Source: Sideroxyarcus sp.
GTDB taxonomy: Bacteria; Pseudomonadota; Gammaproteobacteria; Burkholderiales; Gallionellaceae
Length of the DNA stretch: 64,000 nucleotides
NCBI GenBank assembly: GCA_030652215.1
Contig: JAUSBC010000102.1
Coordinates: 1 to 64,000 of the forward strand
Direction of reading: 5' to 3'
Program-made: the position numbers and the translations under genes
Notes under the pieces: model-generated
Told to the model about the DNA's origin: nothing
What the model saw: only the letters and a program-made list of their open reading frames with translations
Databases searched by the model: none
Shown: piece by piece, positions 1-8,915 of the stretch
Numbering within the stretch: position 1 is the first letter of the stretch
Layout: every line of letters begins with the position of its first letter

Positions 1-1
1 A

Positions 2-1258
2 CCGTACGAAAACAAGACCATGGAACTCAAGGTCATCAAGCTGGATCGCAAGCGCAACAACGTGGTGGTTTCCCGCCGCGCTGTGCTGGAAGCATCGCAA
101 GGTGCCGATCGCGAGTCCCTGCTGGAAAACCTCAAAGAAGGCGCAATCGTCAAGGGTATCGTCAAGAACATCACCGACTACGGTGCATTCGTTGACCTGG
201 GCGGTATCGACGGCCTGCTACACATCACCGACCTGGCATGGCGTCGCGTGAAGCACCCGTCCGAAGTGCTGACAGTTGGCGACGAAGTCGAAGCCAAGAT
301 CCTGAAGTTCGACCAGGAGAAGAACCGCGTTTCCCTGGGCATCAAGCAAATGGGCGATGATCCTTGGAATGGTCTGGCACGTCGCTACCCGCAAGGCACA
401 CGCCTGTTCGGCAAGGTGACCAACCTGACCGACTACGGTTCTTTCGTTGAAATCGAGCAAGGTATCGAAGGTCTGGTACACGTTTCCGAAATGGACTGGA
501 CCAACAAAAACGTGCATCCGTCCAAGGTTGTAGCGCTGGGCGACGAAGTTGAAGTCATGATTCTCGAGATCGACGAAGCTCGCCGCCGTATCTCCCTGGG
601 TATGAAGCAGTGCAAGTCCAATCCTTGGGACGACTTCGCGCTCAACCACAAGAAGGGTGACAAAGTTCGCGGCGCGATCAAGTCCATCACCGACTTCGGC
701 GTGTTCATCGGTCTGGAAGGCGGCATCGACGGTCTGGTGCATCTGTCCGACCTGTCCTGGTCTGTTGCCGGCGAAGAAGCCGTGCGCAACTACAAGAAGG
801 GCGACGAACTGGAAGCATTGGTTCTGGCCATCGACGTTGAGCGCGAGCGCATCTCTCTGGGCGTGAAGCAACTGGAAGGTGATCCGTTCGGCGGCTACGT
901 TACCGGCCACGACAAGGGCGCGATTGTTACCGGCGTCGTCAAGTCTCTGGACGCGAAGGGCGCAGTGATCGGTCTGGACGGCGATGTCGAGGCTTACCTC
1001 AAGGCATCCGAAGTCTCCGCCGACCGCGTGGAAGATATCCGCAACCACCTGAAAGAAGGCGATACCGTCAAGGCCGTCATCATCAACGTGGACCGCAAGA
1101 ACCGCGGTATCAACCTGTCGATCAAGGCCATGGATAAGGCCGACACGGCTGCAGCAATGCAGAAGTTCGCAGCAGAAAACACCAGCACTGCCGGCACGAC
1201 CAATCTTGGCGCGCTGCTTAAGGCAAAGCTGGATTCCAGCAAGGCTGAAAATCAGTAA
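2..1258 (+). CDS. rpsA: 30S ribosomal protein S1, 3' part (5' end outside window)
   Basis: Ribosomal protein S1 binds mRNA on the 30S subunit and helps initiation on structured leaders. The frame is open from base 2, and the Met codon at 20 is internal: it lies in the end of S1 domain 2 ([20 protein letters not shown]). Four further S1 (OB-fold) repeats follow, with the recurring signatures [32 protein letters not shown] and [10 protein letters not shown]. About 418 residues are visible of the usual ~560. The gene is followed after 12 nt by ihfB, the classic proteobacterial rpsA-ihfB order. Family and neighbours make the call near certain; only the start is missing. Confidence 0.98.
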   Translation, partial: PYENKTMELKVIKLDRKRNNVVVSRRAVLEASQGADRESLLENLKEGAIVKGIVKNITDYGAFVDLGGIDGLLHITDLAWRRVKHPSEVLTVGDEVEAKILKFDQEKNRVSLGIKQMGDDPWNGLARRYPQGTRLFGKVTNLTDYGSFVEIEQGIEGLVHVSEMDWTNKNVHPSKVVALGDEVEVMILEIDEARRRISLGMKQCKSNPWDDFALNHKKGDKVRGAIKSITDFGVFIGLEGGIDGLVHLSDLSWSVAGEEAVRNYKKGDELEALVLAIDVERERISLGVKQLEGDPFGGYVTGHDKGAIVTGVVKSLDAKGAVIGLDGDVEAYLKASEVSADRVEDIRNHLKEGDTVKAVIINVDRKNRGINLSIKAMDKADTAAAMQKFAAENTSTAGTTNLGALLKAKLDSSKAENQ

Positions 1259-1270
1259 GTAGGAGGATCG

Positions 1271-1558
1271 ATGACCCGTTCTGATCTAATCGCGAAGCTT
1301 GCGGACCGTTACACACAGCTGCTCGGCAAAGATGCCGAGTTGGCTGTGAAAGTGATCTTGGACAGCATGTCGGCGACTTTGTCGCGCGGCGGCCGTATCG
1401 AGATTCGCGGCTTCGGCAGTTTTGCCCTGAACTACCGTCCGCCGCGCCTGGGGCGCAACCCCAAGTCCGGCGACAAGGTTCAGGTTCCTGCCAAGTACGT
1501 TCCGCATTTCAAGGCAGGAAAAGAGCTGCGGGAACGGGTGGATTATCCAACTGCCTGA
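1271..1558 (+). CDS. ihfB: Integration host factor subunit beta
   Basis: This is the beta subunit of IHF, the DNA-bending nucleoid protein that works as a heterodimer with IhfA. The 95-residue length is typical. The HU/IHF fold is visible, including the DNA-minor-groove arm [12 protein letters not shown] and the preceding [13 protein letters not shown] strong ribosome site (AGGAGG, 1261-1266) precedes the ATG by 4 nt. The gene lies 12 nt after rpsA, probably co-transcribed, and a rho-independent terminator follows at about 1579-1616. The RGFGSF and GRNP motifs separate IhfB from HU. Confidence 0.97.
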   Translation: MTRSDLIAKLADRYTQLLGKDAELAVKVILDSMSATLSRGGRIEIRGFGSFALNYRPPRLGRNPKSGDKVQVPAKYVPHFKAGKELRERVDYPTA

Positions 1559-1578
1559 TGCAGTCCGGAAGTAATGTG

Positions 1579-1616
1579 ATTGGCGGCGTGTCGCAAGATG
1601 TGCCGCCAATTTTTTA
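1579..1616 (+). terminator. Rho-independent terminator of rpsA-ihfB
   Basis: Perfect 9-bp arms ATTGGCGGC (1579-1587) and GCCGCCAAT (1602-1610) are followed by a T-tract (1610-1615). The hairpin starts 21 nt after the ihfB stop codon. Confidence 0.9.
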
Positions 1617-1664
1617 TTTGTTCATGCTATCGTTGCATACCGACTCCCAAGCGATAAAGTCATC

Positions 1665-1970
1665 ATGAAATTCCTCATCTGGTCACTACGCGCCGTGCTG
1701 TTTCTGCTGCTGCTGGGCTTCGCGGTGAAGAACGACCAACCCGTGGTATTGCGCTATTTCTTCGGTTACGAATGGCAGACTTCTCTTGTTGTCGTGCTGC
1801 TGTGCACTTTTGTGCTTGGCGTCGCCATCGGTCTGCTGGCCATGGCCGCTTCGATGTTCAGCCAGCGCCGCCAGCTTTCCGCCGTCAAACGCGAACTGCA
1901 ACTGAAGAACAAGCTGTCCGAGATCGACGCCAAGCGCTCTTCCACCCAACCTCCCGAGATAGTGAACTGA
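1665..1970 (+). CDS. lapA: LapA-family inner-membrane protein
   Basis: Small (101 aa) inner-membrane protein of the LapA (YciS) family, which acts with LapB in control of lipopolysaccharide synthesis. Two hydrophobic segments are visible, about residues 5-22 and 41-66, followed by a basic, probably coiled-coil tail (QRRQLSAVKRELQLKNKL). The stop codon TGA overlaps the lapB start (TGATGG), indicating translational coupling. The lapA-lapB-pyrF order is conserved in many gamma- and betaproteobacteria. The role in regulating LpxC turnover is family knowledge, not visible here. Confidence 0.9.
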   Translation: MKFLIWSLRAVLFLLLLGFAVKNDQPVVLRYFFGYEWQTSLVVVLLCTFVLGVAIGLLAMAASMFSQRRQLSAVKRELQLKNKLSEIDAKRSSTQPPEIVN

Positions 1971-3145
1971 TGGATTTCGAACCCTGGATGTTGCTAGTTT
2001 TTCCCCTGTTCTTCGGACTGGGCTGGCTGGCGGCGCGTATCGACATCAAGGAATTGCTCACCGAATCCAGTGCCTTGCCGCGCTCTTATTTCGAAGGACT
2101 GAACTTCCTGCTCAACGAGCAGCAGGATCAGGCCATCGAAGCCTTCATCGAAGTGGTCAAGGTCGATCCGCAAACGGTTGAACTGCACTTTGCGTTGGGC
2201 AGTTTGTTCCGCCGCCGCGGCGAAGTGGACCGTGCCATCCGCATGCACCTCAATCTGGTCGAACGTGCTGATCTGGAAGAAGACAAGAAGCAGCAGGCGC
2301 TGTTCGAATTGGCGCAGGATTACCTGAAAGCGGGCATTCTGGACCGGGCGGAAGCGGCCTTTCACGAATTGCACGGCACGCCGTACGAAAAAGAATCGCT
2401 GGATTTCCTGCTGGAGATTTACCAGAAAGAAAAAGACTGGCTCAAGTCCATCGACATCAGCCAGCGGCTGACCGCGCTGACGGGCGAATTGCACGGCAAG
2501 GAATCCGCCTTCTTCTTCTGCGAGCTGGCGGCAAGCGAACTGGCGAGCGGGCAGAAGGATGCCGCAGTGGTGCATCTTGAGCAGGCGCTCAACGTCAATC
2601 CGCAGAGCGTGCGTGCCAGCATCATGCTGGGCGATATCGAATTGGCGGCGGGCCATGTCCAACGTGCCATCGAGATATGGAAACGCGTCGAGCAGCAGGA
2701 TGCGCAGTATTTGCCGCTGGTGGCCGAACGCGTTTTGCAGGCCTGTCGTCAGAGCGGCGATGAAGCGGCTGGTGTCGGCTTGCTGCAAGCCTGGCTGCAA
2801 AAATATCCCTCGCTCGATCTGATGAACGTACTGTTCGGCGTGCTGGTGCAGCGCGACGGCGCGGAAGCCGCCTATCTCATGGTGCGCAACGAACTGAAGC
2901 GCAACCCGACGCTGCTGGGCCTGGACAAATTGCTGGAAGCCCGCTTGCTGGATGTCGCCGGCGAACGCCGTGCCGACCTTGAGTTGGTAAAAGACCTGAT
3001 TTTCCAGCGCACGCGCGGTCTGGCGATGTATCGCTGCAAGCACTGCGGCTTCAAGGCGCGCCAGTTCTATTGGCACTGCCCGGCATGCCATAGCTGGGAA
3101 AGTTATTCACCCAAACGCAGTGAAGAAAATGGAGTTGCAATATGA
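1970..3145 (+). CDS. lapB: LapB, TPR and rubredoxin-type zinc-ribbon protein regulating LPS synthesis
   Basis: Membrane-anchored TPR protein (formerly YciM) that in E. coli acts with FtsH to control LpxC level and LPS assembly. I start it at the ATG at 1970, which overlaps the lapA stop. That gives 391 residues, against 389 in E. coli, and puts the N-terminal anchor (residues 5-20) first. TPR-type helices fill the middle. The C-terminus carries the rubredoxin-like metal site CKHCGF...CPACHSW. The open frame extends further upstream through lapA, but that part is not used. It overlaps pyrF by 4 nt. Confidence 0.95.
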   Translation: MDFEPWMLLVFPLFFGLGWLAARIDIKELLTESSALPRSYFEGLNFLLNEQQDQAIEAFIEVVKVDPQTVELHFALGSLFRRRGEVDRAIRMHLNLVERADLEEDKKQQALFELAQDYLKAGILDRAEAAFHELHGTPYEKESLDFLLEIYQKEKDWLKSIDISQRLTALTGELHGKESAFFFCELAASELASGQKDAAVVHLEQALNVNPQSVRASIMLGDIELAAGHVQRAIEIWKRVEQQDAQYLPLVAERVLQACRQSGDEAAGVGLLQAWLQKYPSLDLMNVLFGVLVQRDGAEAAYLMVRNELKRNPTLLGLDKLLEARLLDVAGERRADLELVKDLIFQRTRGLAMYRCKHCGFKARQFYWHCPACHSWESYSPKRSEENGVAI

Positions 3146-3843
3146 GCGATTCAAAAATCATCGTTGCACTCGATTATTCGCTGGCGGCGCCTGCACTGGT
3201 TTTGGCGCAACGGCTGGATCCTTCGCTGTGCCGCCTCAAGGTGGGAAAGGAGCTGTTTACCGCCGCCGGCCCGCAACTGGTCGAACAACTGCAGACGCGC
3301 GGCTTTGAAGTATTCCTCGACCTCAAATTCCACGACATCCCCAACACCACGGCGCAGGCCTGCAAGGCTGCAGCGGCACTGGGCGTGTGGATGGTGAACG
3401 TGCATGCCATGGGCGGCAAGCGCATGCTGGATGCAGCGCGCGAAGCGCTGGCGACTGTCCAGCGCCGTCCCAAACTGATTGCGGTCACCGTGTTGACCAG
3501 CATGGCGCAGGAAGACCTGCACGGCATCGGCGTCAATGCCAGCCCCGCGCAATTGGTGCAGTTGCTGGCCGGATTGGCGCACGACAGCGGCATGGATGGC
3601 GTGGTGTGTTCGGCGCTGGAAGCGCCGCTGCTGCGCCAGCAGTACGGCAAGGATTTCTGCCTGGTCACGCCCGGCATCCGCCCGGCGAACGCGGTTGCAG
3701 ACGACCAGTCGCGCATCATGACGCCGCGTGCCGCACTGGAAGCGGGTTCCAGCTATCTGGTGATCGGACGCCCGATCACGCAGGCGCGCGACCCCTTGCA
3801 GGCATTGCAGGATATTTTGAAAGAAACAGGAGACTTGGCATGA
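3142..3843 (+). CDS. pyrF: Orotidine 5'-phosphate decarboxylase
   Basis: Catalyses the last step of UMP synthesis, decarboxylation of OMP to UMP. The 233-residue protein has the catalytic tetrad region [12 protein letters not shown], with Asp60, Lys62 and Asp65, and the phosphate-binding [10 protein letters not shown] near the C-terminus. ATGA overlaps couple it to lapB upstream and to rfaE1 downstream. Placement directly after lapB matches the E. coli order. Confidence 0.97.
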   Translation: MSDSKIIVALDYSLAAPALVLAQRLDPSLCRLKVGKELFTAAGPQLVEQLQTRGFEVFLDLKFHDIPNTTAQACKAAAALGVWMVNVHAMGGKRMLDAAREALATVQRRPKLIAVTVLTSMAQEDLHGIGVNASPAQLVQLLAGLAHDSGMDGVVCSALEAPLLRQQYGKDFCLVTPGIRPANAVADDQSRIMTPRAALEAGSSYLVIGRPITQARDPLQALQDILKETGDLA

Positions 3844-4784
3844 AGCTGCCATCGTTCGAAAAAGCAAAGGTATTGGTGGTCGGCGATGTGATGCTCGACC
3901 GTTACTGGTTCGGCGACGTCACGCGCATCTCGCCCGAGGCGCCGGTGCCGGTGCTGAAAGTCAGCAAGGTGGAAGAGCGTCCCGGCGGCGCGGCCAACGT
4001 GGCGCGCAACATCGCCTCGCTCGGCGCGCATTGCACCCTGCTGTCGGTGGTCGGTGCGGACGAGGCGGGCGATTGCCTGCAACGCCTGCTTACCGAACAG
4101 GGCGGCGTAACCGCCATGCTGCACCGCGATGAAAGCATCTCCACCATCGTCAAGCTGCGCGCCATCGCGCGGCACCAGCAATTGCTGCGCATCGACTTCG
4201 AGACGCCGCCCAGCCACGAAGTGCTGAACGCCAAGCTCGCGGATTTCCATACCCAGCTGCCGTTGGCTGACGTGGTGATCCTGTCCGATTACGGCAAGGG
4301 CGGATTGGCGCATATAGCCGAGATGATCAAGGCGGCGCGCGCAGCGGGCAAACCGGTGCTGGTCGATCCCAAGGGCGACGACTATGCGCGCTATCAGGGC
4401 GCGACCCTACTTACTCCCAACCGCAGCGAGTTCCGCGATGTGGCGGGAAGCTGGAAAAGCGAGGCCGAACTGAACACCAAGGCGCAGAAACTGCGCAGCG
4501 AACTGAAACTGGAAGCGCTGTTGGTTACGCGCAGCGAAGAAGGCATGTCGCTGTTCCGCGAACAGGACATATTGCACGAGCCGACGCAGGCGCGCGAAGT
4601 GTTCGACGTCAGCGGCGCGGGCGACACCGTTATTGCAACACTGGCCGTTATGCTGGCCAGCGGGGCGGACATGACCGAAGCGGTACGCATCGCGAACCGT
4701 GCGGCGGGTGTGGTGGTTGGGAAACTGGGCACCGCGGTGGTGTCGCGCGAAGAGATTTTGCAGGACATGAAGAAACAGGATTGA
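3840..4784 (+). CDS. rfaE1: D-glycero-beta-D-manno-heptose-7-phosphate kinase
   Basis: PfkB/ribokinase-family kinase that phosphorylates heptose-7-phosphate in ADP-heptose synthesis for the LPS inner core. The start is the ATG at 3840, which overlaps the pyrF stop and gives 314 residues. Visible motifs are [13 protein letters not shown] at the N-terminus, [11 protein letters not shown], and the anion-hole and catalytic-base motif [10 protein letters not shown]. The protein is only the kinase half. The adenylyltransferase domain (rfaE2) of bifunctional HldE is absent here, so it must be encoded elsewhere. The next gene, hldD, performs the final epimerisation of the same pathway. Confidence 0.95.
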   Translation: MKLPSFEKAKVLVVGDVMLDRYWFGDVTRISPEAPVPVLKVSKVEERPGGAANVARNIASLGAHCTLLSVVGADEAGDCLQRLLTEQGGVTAMLHRDESISTIVKLRAIARHQQLLRIDFETPPSHEVLNAKLADFHTQLPLADVVILSDYGKGGLAHIAEMIKAARAAGKPVLVDPKGDDYARYQGATLLTPNRSEFRDVAGSWKSEAELNTKAQKLRSELKLEALLVTRSEEGMSLFREQDILHEPTQAREVFDVSGAGDTVIATLAVMLASGADMTEAVRIANRAAGVVVGKLGTAVVSREEILQDMKKQD

Positions 4785-4790
4785 GCTAAA

Positions 4791-4833
4791 CCCCTCCCAA
4801 CCTCCCCCTGACAAGGGGGAGTTAGAGGGGGTT
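4791..4833. repeat. Palindromic C/G-tract element between rfaE1 and hldD
   Basis: Arms CCCCTCCCAACCTCCCCCT and AGGGGGAGTTAGAGGGGG face each other across a GACA loop. There is no T-tract, so it is not a typical terminator. Similar C-tract and G-tract arms appear inside the hybrid kinase gene at about 26058-26275, suggesting a dispersed palindromic repeat. Confidence 0.7.
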
Positions 4834-4868
4834 GATTTGAGTTCTCAATCCTATTTAAGGAGAAAAAT

Positions 4869-5867
4869 ATGTACTACGTAGTCACCGGCGCTGCCGGATT
4901 CATCGGTTCCAACCTGGTCAAGGCGCTCAACGAGCGCGGCGAGACCAATATCATCGCTGTCGACAATCTGCGGAATGCCGACAAGTTCAAAAATCTCACC
5001 GATTGCGAGATCGCCGATTACATCGACAAGGAAGACTTCATCGGCCTGCTGCAGGACGGCTCCTTCGACGGAATTCTTAACGCGGTGTTTCATGAGGGCG
5101 CGTGTTCCGACACCATGGAAACTGACGGCCACTACATGATGGAGAATAACTACCGCTACTCGCTGGAGATCCTGAATCATTGCCAGAACGAGGAAGTGCC
5201 GTTCCTGTACGCATCTTCCGCCTCGGTGTACGGCGGCGGCGGCGTGTTCAAGGAAAGCCGCGAATACGAATCGCCGCTTAACGTCTACGCCTATTCCAAG
5301 TTCCTGTTCGACCAGGTGGTGCGCAAGCGCTGGAACAACCGCACTTCGCAGATCGTCGGCTTCCGCTACTTCAATGTGTACGGACCGCGCGAGCAGCACA
5401 AGGGGCGCATGGCCTCGGTGGCTCACCACTTCTTTAACCAGTATCGCGCCGAGGGATACGTGAAGCTGTTTGAAGGCTGCGACGGTTATGCCAACGGCTC
5501 ACAGTTGCGCGATTTCGTCTCGATAGAAGACGTGGTCAAGGTCAACATGTTCTTCCTCGATCACACCAGCAAATCCGGCATCTTCAATCTCGGCACCGGT
5601 AACGCGCAGAGCTTCAACGACGTGGCCGTGGCCACTGTCAACGCCCTGCGCGCGAGCAAGGGCGAGGGCAACCTCACGCTGGAGCAGATGCACCAGCAGC
5701 AACTCATACGCTACATCCCGTTCCCGGACGCCCTGCGCGGCAAGTACCAGAGCTATACCCAGGCCGACATATCTGCGATGCGCGAGATCGGATATGCTGA
5801 ACCGTTCCTGAACGTGGAACAGGGCACGACACGTTACGTGAATTACATGCTGGAGAAGTCGAAATAG
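4869..5867 (+). CDS. hldD: ADP-L-glycero-D-manno-heptose-6-epimerase
   Basis: Extended SDR epimerase that converts ADP-D-glycero- to ADP-L-glycero-manno-heptose for the LPS core. At 332 residues it has the NADP-binding GAAGFIGSN at residues 7-15, the catalytic Tyr140-x3-Lys144 (NVYAYSK) and the typical [20 protein letters not shown] stretch. A good ribosome site (AAGGAG) precedes the ATG. Its last 30 bp plus a few downstream bases recur about 822 bp later (see the repeats at 5840 and 6662). Confidence 0.97.
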   Translation: MYYVVTGAAGFIGSNLVKALNERGETNIIAVDNLRNADKFKNLTDCEIADYIDKEDFIGLLQDGSFDGILNAVFHEGACSDTMETDGHYMMENNYRYSLEILNHCQNEEVPFLYASSASVYGGGGVFKESREYESPLNVYAYSKFLFDQVVRKRWNNRTSQIVGFRYFNVYGPREQHKGRMASVAHHFFNQYRAEGYVKLFEGCDGYANGSQLRDFVSIEDVVKVNMFFLDHTSKSGIFNLGTGNAQSFNDVAVATVNALRASKGEGNLTLEQMHQQQLIRYIPFPDALRGKYQSYTQADISAMREIGYAEPFLNVEQGTTRYVNYMLEKSK

Positions 5868-5872
5868 GAGGG
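5840..5872 (+). repeat. 33-bp direct repeat, copy A (3' end of hldD)
   Basis: Covers the codons for NYMLEKSK, the stop codon and the following AGGAGG. The same sequence lies at 6662-6694 with a change at 5861/6683 (G to C) and at the last base. The two copies enclose the outer-membrane protein gene. Confidence 0.9.
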
Positions 5873-5922
5873 GAGTATGCAACCGCGATGAAAGTCGCAA
5901 AGCCTCGCTGAAAGGAAGTTGG

Positions 5923-6660
5923 ATGAGGAAAGTGTTGCTGTTCCCGTTGTTGTGGGCGGTGCTCGTTAACTCCGCTTGCGCGGAAGTCGATCTTGGTTCT
6001 ACGGAAAAGCCTGTCGATGCAACGTCGACGGATGGCGTGCGGACAATTCCGGCAGTCTCGAAATGGTATGCCGGCGGCGCGATTGGTTTTGCCGATGTCT
6101 ATGACTGGTGGTACCCGCGCTCGGATGTTGTAGATGACTATTATCAATCTGTCGGGTATTACCATACTGGCGGTTCTTCCTGGCCTTTAATGAGGGAGGA
6201 AAAGCTGTACTTTGCCTACCGCATGCGGGAGTACATGGATGTCGAATTTGGATATTCCCAGAGTGATATGAAAACGGCTGAGACTTACACAAGCGGCGTT
6301 AATACTGTTTGGTCGAAACGGGATATCACGTTTCATGCATTGTATGTATCGGCTTTGCTAAGGCCGGAAGAAGGATACGGACACAAGTTCTATTTGAAGC
6401 TTGGCGGACATATCTCGCAATCGGTTATTTCAAAATCTGTTACTGGTAATGCCCCGAATCTGGTCGCGATTGCTGCGGGAGATCGCTTGCCGGAGGATGG
6501 CACATCTTCAGGTGTGGGCGGACTCATGGGCATCGGTGTAGACATCAGGACTGGCAAGGTGGGAGCAATTCGCTTGGAGTTGAACCGCTTGTACAGGGTG
6601 GGCGGAACATCAATTTGCAAAGATGCATTTAATCTCGGTTATCAATTTAATTTCGAGTAA
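5923..6660 (+). CDS. Predicted outer-membrane beta-barrel protein, unknown function
   Basis: I do not recognise a named family. The 245-residue protein has a clear signal peptide (MRKVLLFPLLWAVLVNSACA, cleavage near residue 20). After that it is rich in aromatic and alternating residues and ends in ...NLGYQFNFE, which resembles the end of a small beta-barrel. A good ribosome site (AAAGGAAG) precedes the ATG. Base composition is visibly less GC-rich than hldD before it. It lies between two copies of the hldD 3' end, which suggests later insertion. Barrel prediction is inference from sequence texture. Confidence 0.65.
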   Translation: MRKVLLFPLLWAVLVNSACAEVDLGSTEKPVDATSTDGVRTIPAVSKWYAGGAIGFADVYDWWYPRSDVVDDYYQSVGYYHTGGSSWPLMREEKLYFAYRMREYMDVEFGYSQSDMKTAETYTSGVNTVWSKRDITFHALYVSALLRPEEGYGHKFYLKLGGHISQSVISKSVTGNAPNLVAIAAGDRLPEDGTSSGVGGLMGIGVDIRTGKVGAIRLELNRLYRVGGTSICKDAFNLGYQFNFE

Positions 6661-6661
6661 C

Positions 6662-6694
6662 GAATTACATGCTGGAGAAGTCCAAATAGGAGGA
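6662..6694 (+). repeat. 33-bp direct repeat, copy B (duplicate of hldD 3' end)
   Basis: Matches 5840-5872 with only two differences and begins one base after the stop of the predicted outer-membrane protein gene. It still contains the ATGCTGGAGAAG...TAG codons but no gene around them. Confidence 0.9.
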
Positions 6695-6774
6695 CCTACA
6701 AGCTGTTGTAGTCAACCCAGGAGGAATTCGGCGTCCGCATCCGCGGACGTTTAACTTTGTGAAAGGGAATTGTG

Positions 6775-7065
6775 ATGAAGAAATTATTGCTGTCCTTGTT
6801 CGTATCGTTAGCATTCTCCGGCATCACCTTCGCAGCCGTCGACCTCAATACCGCGACCAAGGAAGAACTGGAAGCGGTCAAGGGCATCGGCCCCTCCAAG
6901 GCCGATGCCATCATCGAGTACCGCAAGCAGCACGGTGCGTTCAAGAAAGTGGACGAGCTCGGCGAGATCAAGGGATTTGGCGAAAAGTCCGTGGATAAGC
7001 TGCGCGGTGAAGTGACGGTGGGCAGTGCAGCCGCCAAACCGGCGGACAAGACCGCAAAGAAGTAA
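6775..7065 (+). CDS. comEA: ComEA-like secreted helix-hairpin-helix DNA-binding protein
   Basis: Short ComEA-type protein (96 aa) that in competent bacteria binds incoming double-stranded DNA in the periplasm. A signal peptide (MKKLLLSLFVSLAFSGITFA) is followed by VDLNTATKEELEAVKGIGPS, and two HhH elements (VKGIGPSKADAI and IKGFGEKSVDKL) follow. I use the ATG at 6775; an in-frame GTG sits immediately before it. AAAGGGA at 6762-6768 is the ribosome site. No membrane anchor other than the signal peptide is present, as in Gram-negative ComEA proteins. Confidence 0.88.
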   Translation: MKKLLLSLFVSLAFSGITFAAVDLNTATKEELEAVKGIGPSKADAIIEYRKQHGAFKKVDELGEIKGFGEKSVDKLRGEVTVGSAAAKPADKTAKK

Positions 7066-7084
7066 TACCGTAGTCCTGTAGCAA

Positions 7085-7126
7085 ACAAGCCCGTGCGGCG
7101 AAAGCCGGACGGGCTTGTTGTTTTGG
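7085..7126 (+). terminator. Terminator hairpin after comEA
   Basis: Perfect 10-bp arms ACAAGCCCGT (7085-7094) and ACGGGCTTGT (7109-7118), with a further short GC pairing inside the loop, followed by TGTTTTGG. The T-tract is weak, but position and stem strength fit a terminator. Confidence 0.75.
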
Positions 7127-7204
7127 TCGACAGGATTCTTTGTTTGAATTCAGGTAGTCGGCAGTCGCAGGGAGAGGCAGCTCTCCTATTAGAGGTGCTC
7201 CTAC

Positions 7205-7286
7205 GTAGGTTGGGCAAAGCGCAGCGTGCCCAACACCAATATGCATGTCTTCATTTGTTGGGCACGCTGCGCTTTGCCCAACCTAC
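7205..7286. repeat. REP1 palindromic element, copy 1
   Basis: Two perfectly complementary 30-nt arms (7205-7234 and 7257-7286) that begin GTAGGTTGGGCAAAGCGCAG, separated by a 22-nt spacer. Copy 2 at 7709-7790 is nearly identical, and a decayed copy lies at 42666-42735. Confidence 0.95.
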
Positions 7287-7299
7287 TATTGTCCGGACC

Positions 7300-7626
7300 C
7301 TACGCCTGCCAAACCCCGAATCCTGCCCCGCGCAAGTCGATGCCCACTTCCACTTCCTTGTCGCGGGCCTCGTCATACGACATCGGGTTGAAGGCCTCGT
7401 AGAGATCGGGCAATAAGCGCAATCCGAATTCCTTGACGTAGCGGTTGGACTGGATGCCGGCCTTGTGCTTGTCGAAACGAATGTCGGGATCGAGGCCGGT
7501 CATGCCGACGTAGACGCAGGGTTTGCCGGGGATGTAGCCGGGGTTGCACTTCTTGAACTTGCTTTCGTACAGAACGTCTTTGGACAGTTCGATTACGTAG
7601 ACGTGGTAGTGTTTGCGGCGTGCCAT
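7300..7626 (-). CDS. GIY-YIG-like nuclease-family protein
   Basis: Small (108 aa) protein with features of the GIY-YIG fold. HVYVIEL near the start stands for the first strand, and PCVYVGMTGLDPDIRFDKHKAG provides the second YVG motif and the helix with a conserved Arg/His. I start at the inner Met (MARRKHYHVYV); an upstream Met would add six residues. Neither has a strong ribosome site. The gene is enclosed by two copies of the REP1 palindrome, which is unusual for this window. Nuclease activity is not established; many such small proteins are uncharacterised. Confidence 0.65.
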   Translation of the reverse strand: MARRKHYHVYVIELSKDVLYESKFKKCNPGYIPGKPCVYVGMTGLDPDIRFDKHKAGIQSNRYVKEFGLRLLPDLYEAFNPMSYDEARDKEVEVGIDLRGAGFGVWQA

Positions 7627-7630
7627 GGAT

Positions 7631-7673
7631 ATTGATCCGGCCATGATAAGTTTGAAGTCAGTGGTTGCAGGAT
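7631..7673 (+). repeat. Interspersed ATTGATCCGG repeat, copy 1
   Basis: Begins ATTGATCCGG and continues with an AAGTTTGAAGTC core. Related copies lie at 7792-7827 and 13391-13431, with a more diverged relative near 7144-7170. Two copies adjoin REP1 palindromes. Confidence 0.65.
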
Positions 7674-7708
7674 TGCCAACGCTCCTATTAAGTTAAGGTT
7701 GCTCCCGC

Positions 7709-7790
7709 GTAGGTTGGGCAAAGCGCAGCGTGCCCAACACCAATAAGCATGTACTCATTTGTTGGGCACGCTGCGCTTTGCCCAACCTAC
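7709..7790. repeat. REP1 palindromic element, copy 2
   Basis: Perfectly complementary 30-nt arms at 7709-7738 and 7761-7790 with the same arm sequence as copy 1. Together the two copies bracket the GIY-YIG-like gene. Confidence 0.95.
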
Positions 7791-7791
7791 G

Positions 7792-7827
7792 ATTGATCCG
7801 GCATGTGGAGCTTGAAGCAGGAACCCC
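7792..7827 (+). repeat. Interspersed ATTGATCCGG repeat, copy 2
   Basis: Shares ATTGATCCGG and a degenerate GAGCTTGAAGC core with the copies at 7631 and 13391. It directly abuts REP1 copy 2. Confidence 0.5.
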
Positions 7828-7907
7828 TTTCATTGCAGTTTGTCGGTCTGACAAGTTCAAACATAATCGGGCCGAATTAATAATCTGCTTGGTTCGCACT
7901 TGCAGGC

Positions 7908-8915
7908 TCATTCCCACTTGAATACATACGCCCCGATGGCGATGAAGATCGCGCTCAGCATGCCGAGCACCCATATATGCGGCATCACCTGGCCCAGGGT
8001 GGCGCCTTCGTTCATGATGGCGCGCGCGGCCGAGATCATGTGGGTCAACGGGAAGATCAAGGAGAGCTTCTGTACCCAGACCTGCGCGCCTTCCAGCGAG
8101 AACCACGCGCCCGACAGCAGCATCATCGGCCAGGTCACGATATTGAGTATGCCGCCCGCCAATTCCTCGCTGGCCGTGTGTGCCGCAATCAGCAGGCCGA
8201 TGGAGATCATGCACATGGCGCCCAGTGCGGTGACCAGCAGCAGCGTCCAGTACGATCCCTGCATGTTGAACTCGATGAACAGATTGCAGCCGGTGTAAAC
8301 GATGGTGGTGATCAGCATGATCAGCAGCAGGCGCGACACCAGTTGCGCGAGCAGGAACTGGAAAGCGCCCAGCGGCGTGGCTTTCAGGCGCTTGAGGAAT
8401 CCGTTCTTGCGGTAACGCACGATCACGAAGCCGACGCCGAACAGGCAGGCGAACATCATGTTCATGCCCAAAATACCGGGCAGAAACCAGTCGACGTAGC
8501 GTATCTCAGCACCGTCCACGATCTGCCGCTCGAAACTGTTGCCCGCAGTGCCCCAGACGATGCGTTCCAGCAGATAGCCGTTGGGCGAGCTTGAATTGAC
8601 CCAGTATTTGGGTGAGCTGCCGACGTCGATGAGCATATCCATCTGGTGGTGCTTCACCTTGTTTATGGCGGCCTGCAGATCGTCGTAGGGGATGAACTGC
8701 AGGTGTTGTGTCGATTGCAGCGCCGGCGCGACGTTGTGTAACTTCTCCATGCCGCCCACGATGCCGATCTTGTAGATGTCCTTGCTGCTGCCGGAAAACG
8801 TGAACGCCAGACCGAACACGAGCAGGAATGGCATGGCGAGATTCCATGCCAGGGCGGAGCGGTCGCGCAGGAATTCCATGTTGCGCGCATGCAATACGGC
8901 CAGGAATTTTTTCAT
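7908..8915 (-). CDS. ABC-2 type transporter permease
   Basis: Membrane subunit (335 aa) of an ABC exporter. An N-terminal helix (about residues 22-40) is followed by a long extracytoplasmic region and then five hydrophobic segments from about residue 165, the ABC2_membrane layout. FLPGILGMNMMFACLFGVGFV and MISAARAIMNEG are typical of the NodJ/YhhJ-like group. Its ATG overlaps the stop of the ATP-binding gene (8912-8915), so the two are translationally coupled. The substrate cannot be deduced. Confidence 0.9.
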   Translation of the reverse strand: MKKFLAVLHARNMEFLRDRSALAWNLAMPFLLVFGLAFTFSGSSKDIYKIGIVGGMEKLHNVAPALQSTQHLQFIPYDDLQAAINKVKHHQMDMLIDVGSSPKYWVNSSSPNGYLLERIVWGTAGNSFERQIVDGAEIRYVDWFLPGILGMNMMFACLFGVGFVIVRYRKNGFLKRLKATPLGAFQFLLAQLVSRLLLIMLITTIVYTGCNLFIEFNMQGSYWTLLLVTALGAMCMISIGLLIAAHTASEELAGGILNIVTWPMMLLSGAWFSLEGAQVWVQKLSLIFPLTHMISAARAIMNEGATLGQVMPHIWVLGMLSAIFIAIGAYVFKWE

